Assembly (NCBI GenBank): GCA_964549615.1
Contig: CAZJVP010000052.1
Coordinates: 1 to 55,502, forward strand
Direction of reading: 5' to 3'
DNA from: CAYVLA01 sp964549615 [NCBI: uncultured Thermococci archaeon]
GTDB taxonomy: Archaea; CAYQAE01; CAYVLA01
Length of the DNA stretch: 55,502 bases
In this document: positions 33,525 to 41,362 of the stretch, piece after piece
Numbering within the stretch: position 1 is the stretch's first letter
Layout of the letters: each line of letters begins with the position of its first letter
Notes under the pieces: generated by a model
Databases searched by the model: none
The model's input: only the letters and a program-made list of their open reading frames with translations
What the model was told of the DNA's origin: nothing
Translations under genes and position numbers: made by a program

Positions 33525-34430
33525 TCATATGCCTCTGTGCAGCGGTTCTGCTCCCGCTTGGCGTCCGGCTTTCCTCAGCCGATTCCTCGCGATCGCTATC
33601 AGGATCAGTGCGCCAACGAAGAATACGGTGGCCCAGGAAAAGAGGTAGGATGCCGCCAGCGATGCAATGACCTTCCCGTCACCGTCTGCCATGTTCCTGA
33701 CGATGTAGCTCTCAAGATTGGCCCGCGAAGCAACCTTGCGGATAGCCTGCTTGTAGTCGCCGATCCCATCCACAAGGCCCAGCTCAAGGGCCTCGGCTCC
33801 CGTGTACGCCGATCCGTTAGCGATTTCTCGCACCCTCTCCAGCGTCAGGTTCGGCCTACCGCTCGCAATGTCCTGGACGAGGATCTCATACGTCCGGTTG
33901 AGCTCCATCTGGATGGTCTCGTTCTCTTCCGCGGTTGGAGACCTCCACGGCTCAAAGAGGTCTTTGGCCTGACCCGTCTTCCACACCCAATACTTTATCC
34001 CTTCCTTCTCAAGCCACTTGCTATAATCCTCCCAGATCGAGATCACTCCCAAGGCGCCCGTGATGGTATTGGCATGGGCGAGGATCTCGTCGGCCGCAGA
34101 CGCAATGTAGTAGGCGCCAGACGCGGCCAACTCATCCATTATGGCGATATTGGGCTTGGTCATGTTCTCCAGGTACCTCCGGATCTCCATGCACGCGAAT
34201 GCGGCCCCTCCCGGGCTATTGACGTAGAGGACGACGGCCTTGACCCGGGGGTCGTCGCGAGCCGCACCAATCTGGTCCGTGATATCGCGGAACGAATAGA
34301 TCGGGCCCATAATCTCGACGACCCCGATCTCCGTCCCCATCCGAAGGTACGTTGAGCTTAATCCTAGGCCGACGTACGCTATGCCCACCGCGACGGCCAG
34401 CAATGACAGAAACGTCCGTTGAGAAACCAC
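33525..34430 (-). CDS. sppA: Signal peptide peptidase SppA-like serine protease (S49)
   Basis: 301 residues, GTG start. An N-terminal signal anchor is followed by the ClpP/crotonase-fold S49 domain: VKAVVLYVNSPGG forms the oxyanion loop, the nucleophile is S104 in LAASGAYYIA, and the general base lysine is probably K156 in GQAKD. A second membrane segment (YLFSWATVFFVGALILIAIA) near the C-terminus is not present in the usual short archaeal SppA. The protease would cleave residual signal peptides or membrane-protein fragments. A TATA-like AGCTATTAACTC on the minus strand at 34461-34473 and GGAGAGG support the start. Divergent from psmB. Confidence 0.88.
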   Translation of the reverse strand: MVSQRTFLSLLAVAVGIAYVGLGLSSTYLRMGTEIGVVEIMGPIYSFRDITDQIGAARDDPRVKAVVLYVNSPGGAAFACMEIRRYLENMTKPNIAIMDELAASGAYYIASAADEILAHANTITGALGVISIWEDYSKWLEKEGIKYWVWKTGQAKDLFEPWRSPTAEENETIQMELNRTYEILVQDIASGRPNLTLERVREIANGSAYTGAEALELGLVDGIGDYKQAIRKVASRANLESYIVRNMADGDGKVIASLAASYLFSWATVFFVGALILIAIARNRLRKAGRQAGAEPLHRGI

Positions 34431-34564
34431 CCGTCCGACCTCTCCAAGATCGGGGGGCTTGAGTTAATAGCTTTTTGCTGGCCGTGACCGCGTGAACGAC
34501 TGCTCAGGGTTCCCCAACCTGACCATGCGTGCTGGATCCTGACCCGGGCACGATCGATGGGTAA

Positions 34565-34573
34565 CATTTAAAG
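34565..34573 (+). promoter_or_regulatory. TATA box of the proteasome operon
   Basis: CATTTAAAG lies about 65-70 bp before the psmB ATG, predicting a transcript start near 34595 and a leader of about 40 nt. It lies in the 206-bp divergent spacer with sppA, which otherwise shows no gene. Confidence 0.5.
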
Positions 34574-34636
34574 CGACGCCGGAGGCGGGCCCATAAGGTT
34601 CAACAAACGAATTCTTGCGGCTAGGCGGGGTCGACT

Positions 34637-35287
34637 ATGATGGGCGAAATTGAGGAGAGTTTGAGGAAGGGCACTACTACGGTCGGTTTGGTTTGTGACG
34701 GCGGGGTCGTTTTCGCTGCTGACACTCGTGCAACCTCTGGGTCTTTCATTGCCTCCAAGAGAGCCCAGAAGATCTTTGAGATAGAGCCGCATGTGGGGCT
34801 GTCGACGGCCGGCGCTGTAGGGGACATCCAGGCCTTGGTTCTGCTCCTGCAGGCGGAGGCTAGGCTGTTCCGGATGAGGACGAAGGGCCCCATCTCCGTG
34901 AAGGCTTTGGCCACCCTGACGGCGAACATCGTTCATGCACAGAGGTACTTTCCGTACCTTGTCCAGTTGTTGATGGGAGGCATGGACAAGTCAGGTCCCA
35001 GCCTTTATGCGGTTGATCTCTGGGGCGGTCTGTCGGAGGAGAAGGTTGCTTCTTCCGGTTCCGGTTCTCCAGTTGCCCTAGGCGTGCTGGAGCAAGGATA
35101 CGATCCTGGACTGTCCCTGGAAAGGGGCTTGGAGTTGGCTCTGGCTTCCGTCCGGGTAGCCGTCGAAAGGGACGCGGCCACGGGCAACGTGATCGAGGCT
35201 GCTATTGTGGACGAGGCTGGATTTAGGATGGTCGATAGAGACCGCGTGGAGGGCATCCTGAAGAAGGTTCCCGTTTCAGCGTACTGA
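34637..35287 (+). CDS. psmB: 20S proteasome beta subunit
   Basis: 216 residues. A short propeptide ends in G12, and the catalytic threonine is T13 (KGTTTVGLV). AADTRAT carries the conserved Asp, and SKRAQKIF the conserved Lys. The Thr is exposed by autocatalytic removal of the propeptide during assembly with the alpha ring. Followed 28 bp later by the alpha subunit gene, so the operon encodes the whole core particle. Codon choice (many GGT, TCT, GTT, GCT) is visibly less GC-rich at third positions than most neighbours. Confidence 0.96.
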   Translation: MMGEIEESLRKGTTTVGLVCDGGVVFAADTRATSGSFIASKRAQKIFEIEPHVGLSTAGAVGDIQALVLLLQAEARLFRMRTKGPISVKALATLTANIVHAQRYFPYLVQLLMGGMDKSGPSLYAVDLWGGLSEEKVASSGSGSPVALGVLEQGYDPGLSLERGLELALASVRVAVERDAATGNVIEAAIVDEAGFRMVDRDRVEGILKKVPVSAY

Positions 35288-35321
35288 GTGGTATTTCGTT
35301 TGTGCTTGATGGGAGGTGTTT

Positions 35322-36047
35322 GTGTTGGCCTTTATGCCTGAGGGCGCGATGGGTTACGACCGGGCCATTACGGTCTTCAGTCCGGATGGCAAGCTGTACC
35401 AAGTTGAATATGCCGAGAGGGCCATCGAGAAAGGCGCGACCGCCGTGGGCGTCAAGTGTGCCGAGGGCGTCGTGCTTCTGGTCGAGAAGCGATTCGTTTC
35501 TCCGCTGATCGAGCCGAGGTCGTATGAGAAGATCTTTCGGATCGACGACCATGTGGGGACGGCCACTTCCGGTCTGATCGGCGATGCTCGGGTCTTGGTT
35601 GACAGGGCCAGGCTCGATTGCCAGATCTTTCGTTTGACCTACGGCGAGCCCATCGGCGTGGAGGAGTTGGCCAAGAAGATTGGCGATTTCAAGCAAATGT
35701 ACACCCAGTACGGTGGCATCCGGCCTTTTGGGGCCTCGCTCCTGATTGGCGGCGTGGACCATGACGGCCCACAGGTCTACGTGACGCACCCGAGCGGCGC
35801 GCTTTACGAGTTCAAGGCGAAGGCGATCGGACAGAACAACAAGGCCGTCAACGATATTCTGGAGAAGAAGTACTCCTCAGTTCGCTCCCTGGACGATGCG
35901 ATCAGCCTTTCCCTAGAGGCCTTGGGCAGCACGATCGAGGGCGGACTCACGAGGGAGAACGTCGAGATGGCCCTGATCAGAACCGACACCGCCAGGTTTG
36001 AGAAGGTCTCCGACGAGGTCATCCAGAAGTACCTTCCCAAGAAGTAG
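35322..36047 (+). CDS. psmA: 20S proteasome alpha subunit
   Basis: 241 residues from the GTG at 35322, placed 5 bases after GGGAGG (35311-35316); TTG 35325 is nearly as good. GYDRAITVFSPDGKLYQVEYAERA is the alpha-type N-terminal signature of the gate, and EKIFRIDDHVGTATSG follows. Alpha rings form the outer rings of the 20S particle and receive unfolded substrates from PAN/Cdc48 ATPases, which are not encoded here. Second gene of the psmB-psmA operon. Confidence 0.96.
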   Translation: MLAFMPEGAMGYDRAITVFSPDGKLYQVEYAERAIEKGATAVGVKCAEGVVLLVEKRFVSPLIEPRSYEKIFRIDDHVGTATSGLIGDARVLVDRARLDCQIFRLTYGEPIGVEELAKKIGDFKQMYTQYGGIRPFGASLLIGGVDHDGPQVYVTHPSGALYEFKAKAIGQNNKAVNDILEKKYSSVRSLDDAISLSLEALGSTIEGGLTRENVEMALIRTDTARFEKVSDEVIQKYLPKK

Positions 36048-36063
36048 GACCCGTGCTCCTCTG

Positions 36064-36633
36064 CTATCCTGGATGACGACCGGCCTGCGTCGGCTTCGTC
36101 TTTGGCAAACCGAGCATCTCGACGCGTTTCCCGCGCGCAAGAGGAACTATCCTCCGCATTGCCCCAGCGAACTCGGCGTCCAGCTCCCTGCCCTCGAAGA
36201 GCCTGTCAAGAAAGATGGCGAGGCTTGCGACCTCGGAATGCGGCTGGTTCCCGATCGAAACATTGTAGTCAACGAGCCCGTAGACCTTTCCCGGGACCTT
36301 CTCGGATCCGACCACGACGAGAAGGTCCTCCCGAGCCGCTCTTGATCTTATTTCGGCAATGACGTCCTTGATAGGCAGCCCGTACATGGTAAGGTGGACC
36401 TTCAGCCCCCGGAACCCCTCCACGCACCTTTGCCAATTCCTTTCGTAGGCGAGCTTGAACTCCCCTCCCCAGTTGTCGACCACCCTTTTCAGGGACGAGA
36501 GGATCCGATCATCCCGCTCGCCCGAGAGTATCATGCCCCGTGCACCCAGGGCCCTCGCGGTCAGGCCGACGTGGGTGGTCATCCTCATGTCCCTCGCTTT
36601 TCTGTGACCCAATCTAAGCACAGTCACCTTCAC
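36064..36633 (-). CDS. trm56: tRNA (cytidine-56-2'-O)-methyltransferase aTrm56
   Basis: 189 residues, GTG start. SPOUT-superfamily enzyme specific to archaea, which methylates C56 in the T-loop. Landmarks are VLRLGHRKARDMRMTTHVGLTARALGA at the start, HLTMYGLPI, VVVGSEKVPGKVYGLVDYNVSIGNQPHSEVASLA with the trefoil-knot AdoMet site, and the C-terminal ELDAEFAGAMRRIVP. Convergent with psmA (16 bp between stops). Confidence 0.94.
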   Translation of the reverse strand: MKVTVLRLGHRKARDMRMTTHVGLTARALGARGMILSGERDDRILSSLKRVVDNWGGEFKLAYERNWQRCVEGFRGLKVHLTMYGLPIKDVIAEIRSRAAREDLLVVVGSEKVPGKVYGLVDYNVSIGNQPHSEVASLAIFLDRLFEGRELDAEFAGAMRRIVPLARGKRVEMLGLPKTKPTQAGRHPG

Positions 36634-36718
36634 AAGGCAAACCCCGATTCCACGCGCCTCTTATCGCCGAAATAAGGCCCCAGAGAGGCTATTTCGTCCT
36701 AGAAAGCCCGTCTGGCAA

Positions 36719-36731
36719 CATTTAAATATTT
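36719..36731 (+). promoter_or_regulatory. TATA box of the TFE operon
   Basis: CATTTAAATATTT is one of the strongest TATA-like runs in the window. It predicts a start near 36752 and a leader of about 25 nt that contains GAGG at 36766-36769 before the TTG at 36779. Confidence 0.6.
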
Positions 36732-36778
36732 TTGACGATCAATTCTAGATAGAACCACTTCTCCTCGAGGCTTCTACC

Positions 36779-37282
36779 TTGGAGAGGGACTTAGGGGAAT
36801 ACATTCGGGCAAACATCGGGGAGGAAGCCCTGAGGGTTGCGGATACCATCTCGGGCAGAGAACTGACCGACGAGGAGATATCAAAGATAACCGGCTTCAG
36901 GATCAACGACGTGAGGAGCTCGCTCTACCGCCTCTACGACTACAGGCTGGCTTTCTACAGGAGGTCCCGCGACCCCAAGACCGGGTGGTTCATCTATCAC
37001 TGGAGGCTTGACCCAGACAGCCGCATCAGGGTGCTCGAGAACCAGAGGCGAAGGGATCTCAAGGTCCTAAGGTCGAGGCTCGAATACGAGGAGCAGAACA
37101 TCTTCTTCGTTTGCAAGGCTGGCAACTGCTCCCGTTTCACCTTCGAGATTGCGGCCGACAACGGATTCAAATGCCCAAACTGCGGTTCAATGCTCGAGCA
37201 CCACGACAACACGGGGATCGTGATGAGCCTGAGATCCAAGATCGAGCGACTTGAGTCTGGCTCAGGCGGAGAATCCGAATGA
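36779..37282 (+). CDS. tfe: Transcription initiation factor TFE (alpha subunit)
   Basis: 167 residues, TTG start. The N-terminal winged helix is residues ~1-85 (EYIRANIGEEALRVADTIS, DEEISKITGFRINDVRSSLYRLYDYRLAFYRR). A linker follows, then a zinc ribbon with C112, C117, C132 and C135. TFE stabilises the open promoter complex of archaeal RNA polymerase. It heads an operon with an HD phosphohydrolase and DUF2110 (each overlapping the next by ATGA), a combination seen in other archaea. Confidence 0.95.
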   Translation: MERDLGEYIRANIGEEALRVADTISGRELTDEEISKITGFRINDVRSSLYRLYDYRLAFYRRSRDPKTGWFIYHWRLDPDSRIRVLENQRRRDLKVLRSRLEYEEQNIFFVCKAGNCSRFTFEIAADNGFKCPNCGSMLEHHDNTGIVMSLRSKIERLESGSGGESE

Positions 37283-37827
37283 GGCCCTCCAAGTCGGAGG
37301 TCCTCGCGCTCATGCGCGAGAAAGGAGCATCGAAAGAGGTCTTGAACCACAGCCTGAAGGTCCTCGACGTTGCAGCTTCGATCGCGCACGACATCCAAGC
37401 GAGGGGAGTGAAGCTGGATTCCGAGCTCGTGCATCTGGGTGCCCTTCTCCACGACCTGGGTCGGATCAAGACGAACAGCCTTCGGCACGGGTTGGCTGGC
37501 GCGGACATGATAAGAAACGATCCAGCGTTCGCAGCTTTGCTCAGTGAGGAGGACCGGGAAGCCCTAGCAAGGATCTGTGAACGCCATTTGGGCGCCGGAA
37601 TCCCGGCCGAGGACGCGGCCAAGCTCGGGCTTCCGCCCCGCGACTACGTGCCGGATACCCTGGAGGAGAAGATCGTCACCCATGCGGACAACCTAGTGTG
37701 GAACCGGATACTCACCCTTGAGGAAAGCCGGAGGGCCTTCGAGAGGGAGTTTGGCAAGGACAGCCCCATCGTGAAGCGGATCATCGACCTGGGCGATGAG
37801 ATAGAAAGGCTGGCTGGACGGATATGA
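37279..37827 (+). CDS. HD-domain phosphohydrolase (TIGR00295-like)
   Basis: 182 residues. The metal-binding HD motifs are NHSLKVLDVA (first His) and HLGALLHDLGRI (His-Asp). ICERHLGAGIP and a late EKIVTHADNLVWN aspartate complete the site. The size and sequence fit the archaeal HD family that travels with TFE. Likely acts on nucleotides or other phosphomonoesters; substrate unknown. Translationally coupled to TFE upstream and DUF2110 downstream. Confidence 0.88.
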   Translation: MRPSKSEVLALMREKGASKEVLNHSLKVLDVAASIAHDIQARGVKLDSELVHLGALLHDLGRIKTNSLRHGLAGADMIRNDPAFAALLSEEDREALARICERHLGAGIPAEDAAKLGLPPRDYVPDTLEEKIVTHADNLVWNRILTLEESRRAFEREFGKDSPIVKRIIDLGDEIERLAGRI

Positions 37828-38555
37828 GGGAAGTCACGGTCCTGGAGAAGATATATCGGAATGCCAAGCAGGCCAAGGCAAGCTTGGCCAGGATGGTGAA
37901 CGAGCTATTGGAACTCGATGCCACCGTGGCATTCGTCTCGAAGGGGGCAAGAGAGTGGGCCACGATCGGTCTCGAGGGGCCAGACGAGGAGGTGGCGGCG
38001 AAGTACGTCGCTTCCCGGCTGGGCACTGTGGCGAGGCTGGAGGAGTTGGCCGAAGGGCAAATCCGCAGGGGAAAGATCATCGACATCGGGAAGGTGGGCT
38101 ACGGCATCTACGTTGACGTCGGGGCTTTTGACTCAAGCGGCTCGCCTGTGGATGCACTGATTCCGGCATTCTCCCTCAAGAGAAGCCTCGGGGTGCAGGG
38201 AAACATCGGCGTCAAACGCATCGCCAGCCTTCTGGGACTCATGGACTATCTGCCGCTAAACACCAGGATCGTGAAGGTCGATCTTGGCGCATCGGAGATC
38301 ATGGGAAGGCTCACGGTCGCGCAGGCCCGGCACCTGGAGCGCAGGGGCAACAGGTTCTACGTTTGCGGGGAGACGAGGGGAAGAATTAAAAACGCGATCG
38401 AGAGAACCGGAAACACGGCCAGGATCCTGAGGGTGAAGAGGCTCGGTCTCCTGGAATGCGAGGTTGAGTGCCGCAAAGGCGTAAAGCCGCAAGAGGTGCT
38501 TCGCCAGATCGGCCCGATGCTCAACGCCAAGGTGACCGTTCCCAGGGGCCTGTAG
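37824..38555 (+). CDS. DUF2110-family protein
   Basis: 243 residues. Archaeal-only family of unknown function, recognised by VTVLEKIYRNAKQAK near the start, GKVGYGIYVDVG (an S1-like or OB-like strand set in the middle), and CGETRGRIKNAIERTG. Its constant position after TFE and an HD protein suggests a role in transcription or RNA handling, but there is no direct evidence. The last 10 bases, including the stop, are also the 5' end of the tRNA-Arg. Confidence 0.85.
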   Translation: MREVTVLEKIYRNAKQAKASLARMVNELLELDATVAFVSKGAREWATIGLEGPDEEVAAKYVASRLGTVARLEELAEGQIRRGKIIDIGKVGYGIYVDVGAFDSSGSPVDALIPAFSLKRSLGVQGNIGVKRIASLLGLMDYLPLNTRIVKVDLGASEIMGRLTVAQARHLERRGNRFYVCGETRGRIKNAIERTGNTARILRVKRLGLLECEVECRKGVKPQEVLRQIGPMLNAKVTVPRGL

Positions 38556-38634
38556 TGTAGCTTGGATTCCGAGGGGCCAGCCAGCACAGCACCCTGCGGA
38601 GGTGCACACCCGGGTTCAAATCCCGGCAGGCCCA
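38546..38634 (+). tRNA. tRNA-Arg (GCG) with a 25-nt D-loop, possible intron
   Basis: Acceptor stem GGGCCTG (38546-38552) pairs perfectly with CAGGCCC (38627-38633), with discriminator A at 38634. D-stem GTGT (38555-38558) pairs with GCAC (38584-38587), last pair wobble. Anticodon stem GCACC/GGTGC (38589-38593/38601-38605) closes a 7-nt loop CTGCGGA, with U33 and anticodon GCG at 38596-38598, which reads the Arg codon CGC. Variable loop is four bases, T-arm CCGGG-TTCAAAT-CCCGG. CCA is not encoded. The D-loop, 38559-38583, is 25 nt where 8-11 are normal, implying about 15 extra bases after the GG at 38564-38565. A small intron is the likeliest explanation, but I find no clean bulge-helix-bulge motif. 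The 5' end overlaps the DUF2110 stop. Confidence 0.8.
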
Positions 38635-38703
38635 CACACCTTTCGTAGGGAAGATGCGCGCCGGATGTCGGGACATGATTCCTTCCGCTCGCAGTTCCTG
38701 CGC

Positions 38704-39913
38704 TCAGCCAGCCCGTATGTCCTTGGTCGGCCTCATCTCTTTGTAGAGGCGACGCCTCACCATAACCAGCCACAGAACCGATCCACAGAGGATGAAGGTC
38801 GCGGTGACCGCGCACCATTCGACGACGAACATCCAAAGGGTAGCCGCGTTTCTTACCTTGATGGCTTCGGCGATCGCCGTGTCACAGAAGTCCAACACCT
38901 CTGCATAGGCCTCCAGTGCCTGCTCCATTTCACAACCCACATAGAGCTTCGCCGCCCTTCTCTTCTTCTGCTCGATGTCTGCAGCCAACTTGGTCAGGCC
39001 AAGGCTGCTGCCGCCCATCCTTTCAACGAACTCGACCATGTTGTAGAACGTGGTCAACGCTAGGTCTGCGTCCCTCATCCGCCGCCTAACGACGTAGACG
39101 CTGTCGATGTCGTCAGGCAGACTGCGGCCCGCCAAGAAGAGCATCATATTGATCGCGTAGTCCCCGTAGTACTTCCACCGCATGAAGATGCTCCCGCCAG
39201 CTGGCGTCCAATCGGCGGACTGGACCAAGGTTCTTCCCTTGCCAATGTCCCACCACATGAGAAACGGCCCTTGGCCAAATGCGCCCTGGTCGAGCACGGC
39301 CAACAGTTTGGCCGCGGTTCTAGGCTTGATGTTGCAGCTCCTGTAGAAGAGGCCGCAGTTCTCCAGCCTATCGAAAGGCAAACTCCTGATGAACTCATCC
39401 TCCCAATCCACGATCTTGATCCTGCCGCTGGGCCGATCGGGCGGGGAGCTAACTATGTCGCACGGCAGGACATCGGCGACGCTTGTTGGTTCCCAAGAAG
39501 GGTAGGCTCCTCCCCCTGCGAAGCTCTCTGCGCCCCGATCATGACCAAGCCAAGCCCTCCTTCCACGACGCCGCTGCTCATCCACAGGAAGTGCTCGTTG
39601 CGGAACACCTCCCTGTTCGCATCGCTGAGCACGACCACATCGTTCTCGAGGAATTTCGAGTAACTCCTAGGCATGTAGCTCCTCATGCTCTTCCTTATGA
39701 TGTCGGGGCCTGCGCCGACCGTACACGCGTATACGGCGGAGCAGTCGAGGAGAGGGTCCCCTTTGAGCAGGGGGAAGGGATTGGGACCCCCCACGGCATC
39801 CCCTATGTACAACACCCTGATCCTTCCGGTCACAGGGTCCGCCCTTACCTCGCGGGCCTCAGCTGCTGAAGAGGCAAGCAAGACCGCCAGCAAGAGCGGG
39901 GACCTGCCCTCAT
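38704..39913 (-). pseudogene. Paralog C of the GATase-like anchored family, broken by two apparent 1-base deletions
   Basis: The reading is complete only if two bases are restored. An ATG at 39913 sits about 30 bp after a TATA-like AGCTATATCCGG (minus strand, 39937-39949). Adding one base to the four-G run at 39898-39901 joins it to a signal peptide (LLLAVLLASSAAEA). Adding one base to the four-C run at 39533-39536 joins GLVMIG to GAESFAGGGAYPSWE. The restored motif VMIGGAESFAGGG, followed by VADVLPCDI, is a class I glutamine-amidotransferase-like signature. After that come MVEFVERMGGSS, WMFVVEWCAVTA, one membrane helix and MVRRRLYKEM, matching paralogs A and B. About 403 residues if intact. 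Either the gene is decaying or the consensus has homopolymer errors. Confidence 0.7.
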
Positions 39914-40110
39914 AAGGGACTCAGCTACACGTCTCCCGGATATAGCTATTGCTGCGAACCGAGATGCCTCGCGTCGGGCACTCTCGGGCACCAGAGTGAG
40001 AGGAATACACCGTCGCCCCAGTCCGACAAGCACGGAGCTCCTTCGACCTACGAGCGCGCCCCCCACATTGTCCGGGACCAAGAGCGGGTCGGCCATGTGT
40101 GCGAAAGACT

Positions 40111-40122
40111 CAACATTTAACG
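40111..40122 (+). promoter_or_regulatory. TATA-like element of the secreted TIM-barrel gene
   Basis: CAACATTTAACG, about 45 bp before the TTG at 40163. The predicted leader holds GAGGAGGT at 40148-40155, a good ribosome site. The 249-bp divergent spacer (39914-40162) shows no gene. Confidence 0.5.
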
Positions 40123-40162
40123 TTGGTACATGTTTTTCCCATGCTCTGAGGAGGTCGGAGGT

Positions 40163-40285
40163 TTGCAGAAGCTTCTTTTCGGCATGTGTGCTTTGCTACT
40201 CCTGGAAAGCTGCGCCGCCAGGATGCACGTCATGACGCCATGGATTCCCACCGAGAACGCCACAGCGTTCAAAGTGGACTGGTGA
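40163..40285 (+). CDS. Lipoprotein-like signal segment, probably the N-terminus of the next frame
   Basis: 40 residues: MQKLLFGMCALLLLESCAA begins with a typical lipoprotein signal (LESC as lipobox). The peptide continues with MHVMTPWIPTENATAFKVDW and then meets a TGA at 40283-40285. Strong GAGGAGGT precedes it. The frame just after (40282 onward, +1 base shifted) encodes a protein with a C-terminal membrane helix but no signal of its own. The simplest reading is one gene with a single-base deletion near 40280-40285. Two genes overlapping by GTGA is the alternative. Confidence 0.5.
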   Translation: MQKLLFGMCALLLLESCAARMHVMTPWIPTENATAFKVDW

Positions 40286-41238
40286 TTCGATACTACGACC
40301 CGAAGGTCGTGAGCGTTCCGGAGATGCTCCGTTTGTTCGGCGAGCTGAAGGCTGCAGGTTGCAATACGGCGCTCGTGGTCGGGAAGGACTTGCGCGCAGG
40401 GGACGACTACGACGCATGGTTGGAGAACCTCTCCCGCGCAATAGGGGAAATGCGTAGCGTCACGGACATGTTTTTCCTTTGGGATGATCCCCAGGCTAAG
40501 GACGGCGCCGAGCTCAGGGACCGTCTGGCTGCCGGGCTCGTCAAAAGGTTTCCCGACGTGAAGTTCGGGGTATCGATCGATGTCAGGTTTGACCCCGGAT
40601 CGCTCGTCCCGAAGGTGCCCGAACTGAACTACACCTACTTCTCGGTCATCCTCGGCTACTACTATGGCATGACCGACTGGAGGCTCTTCCCGAAGGACAC
40701 AACGGACGTGAACAGCCCGAACAGGACGTACGTCCAGGGCGGTCAGGGGTTCTACGACTCGGGCGAGACGACGAAGATCGGATTGGCGATCCACAGGATG
40801 CGCCAGCTCGCCTTCAACGGCACCGAAGTGTGGTTCACGGACAATGCCCACTTCCGCTCACCATATGGCACCACGACCGCGACGCAGATGTTCTTCGACT
40901 TCTTGAGGGCCATCCTTGCCGGAGCAGACAGCTGCGGCTGGTTCATGTTCGATGTGTGGGGCGAGCATCGGGACACCTTCTACGCCGGCGAGCTGAGGGC
41001 GCCGGATGCATGGGCGAGGTACTACTTCCTCGCCGAGTTTCTCATCCCGCTTGGATCAAGCGGTCTCCTCGAGAGCGCTGACAGGATCAACGTGCTCGAC
41101 GGCAGGCTGGCCAGACTCGAAGCAGCCATCGGCGAACTAGCCTGGACAAGCGGAAGGAGTGACATCTCGGCCTTCGCCCTCGTCGCATGGATCGGCGCAG
41201 GCCTCGTGGGACTCGCTACAGGGCTGCAGCGTGGGTAA
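40282..41238 (+). CDS. Extracellular TIM-barrel-like protein with C-terminal anchor (N-terminus in another frame)
   Basis: 318 residues from GTG 40282. The chain LVIRYYDPKVVSVPEMLRLF, CNTALVVGKDL, VTDMFFLWDD, FGVSIDVRFD, YTYFSVILGYYYG, LAFNGTEVWFTDNAH and GADSCGWFMFDVWG reads as successive beta-alpha units of a glycosidase-like barrel. The acidic residues in FFLWDD and VWFTD are possible catalytic positions, but I recognise no family. A membrane helix (FALVAWIGAGLVGLATG) ends the protein. With the signal segment at 40163 it would be a surface protein. It is divergent from paralog C, and a functional link between the two is inferred from that arrangement only. Confidence 0.55.
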   Translation: MIRYYDPKVVSVPEMLRLFGELKAAGCNTALVVGKDLRAGDDYDAWLENLSRAIGEMRSVTDMFFLWDDPQAKDGAELRDRLAAGLVKRFPDVKFGVSIDVRFDPGSLVPKVPELNYTYFSVILGYYYGMTDWRLFPKDTTDVNSPNRTYVQGGQGFYDSGETTKIGLAIHRMRQLAFNGTEVWFTDNAHFRSPYGTTTATQMFFDFLRAILAGADSCGWFMFDVWGEHRDTFYAGELRAPDAWARYYFLAEFLIPLGSSGLLESADRINVLDGRLARLEAAIGELAWTSGRSDISAFALVAWIGAGLVGLATGLQRG

Positions 41239-41362
41239 AGCGTATCTTGCTATCGGTCCCAATCCGCGCTCGATGATGGACCCGGCCGACGGTTTGGCCG
41301 CTTGGGATCCAAGTCTAGCCGGCCCAGCCGCTGGAAGAGTTTCGCTTCGATCCCAACGCCCC

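Noticed and set aside
38559-38583. Canonical bulge-helix-bulge intron in the tRNA-Arg D-loop
   Set aside because: I could not form the 4-bp central helix flanked by two 3-nt bulges; the intron remains a hypothesis based only on loop length.
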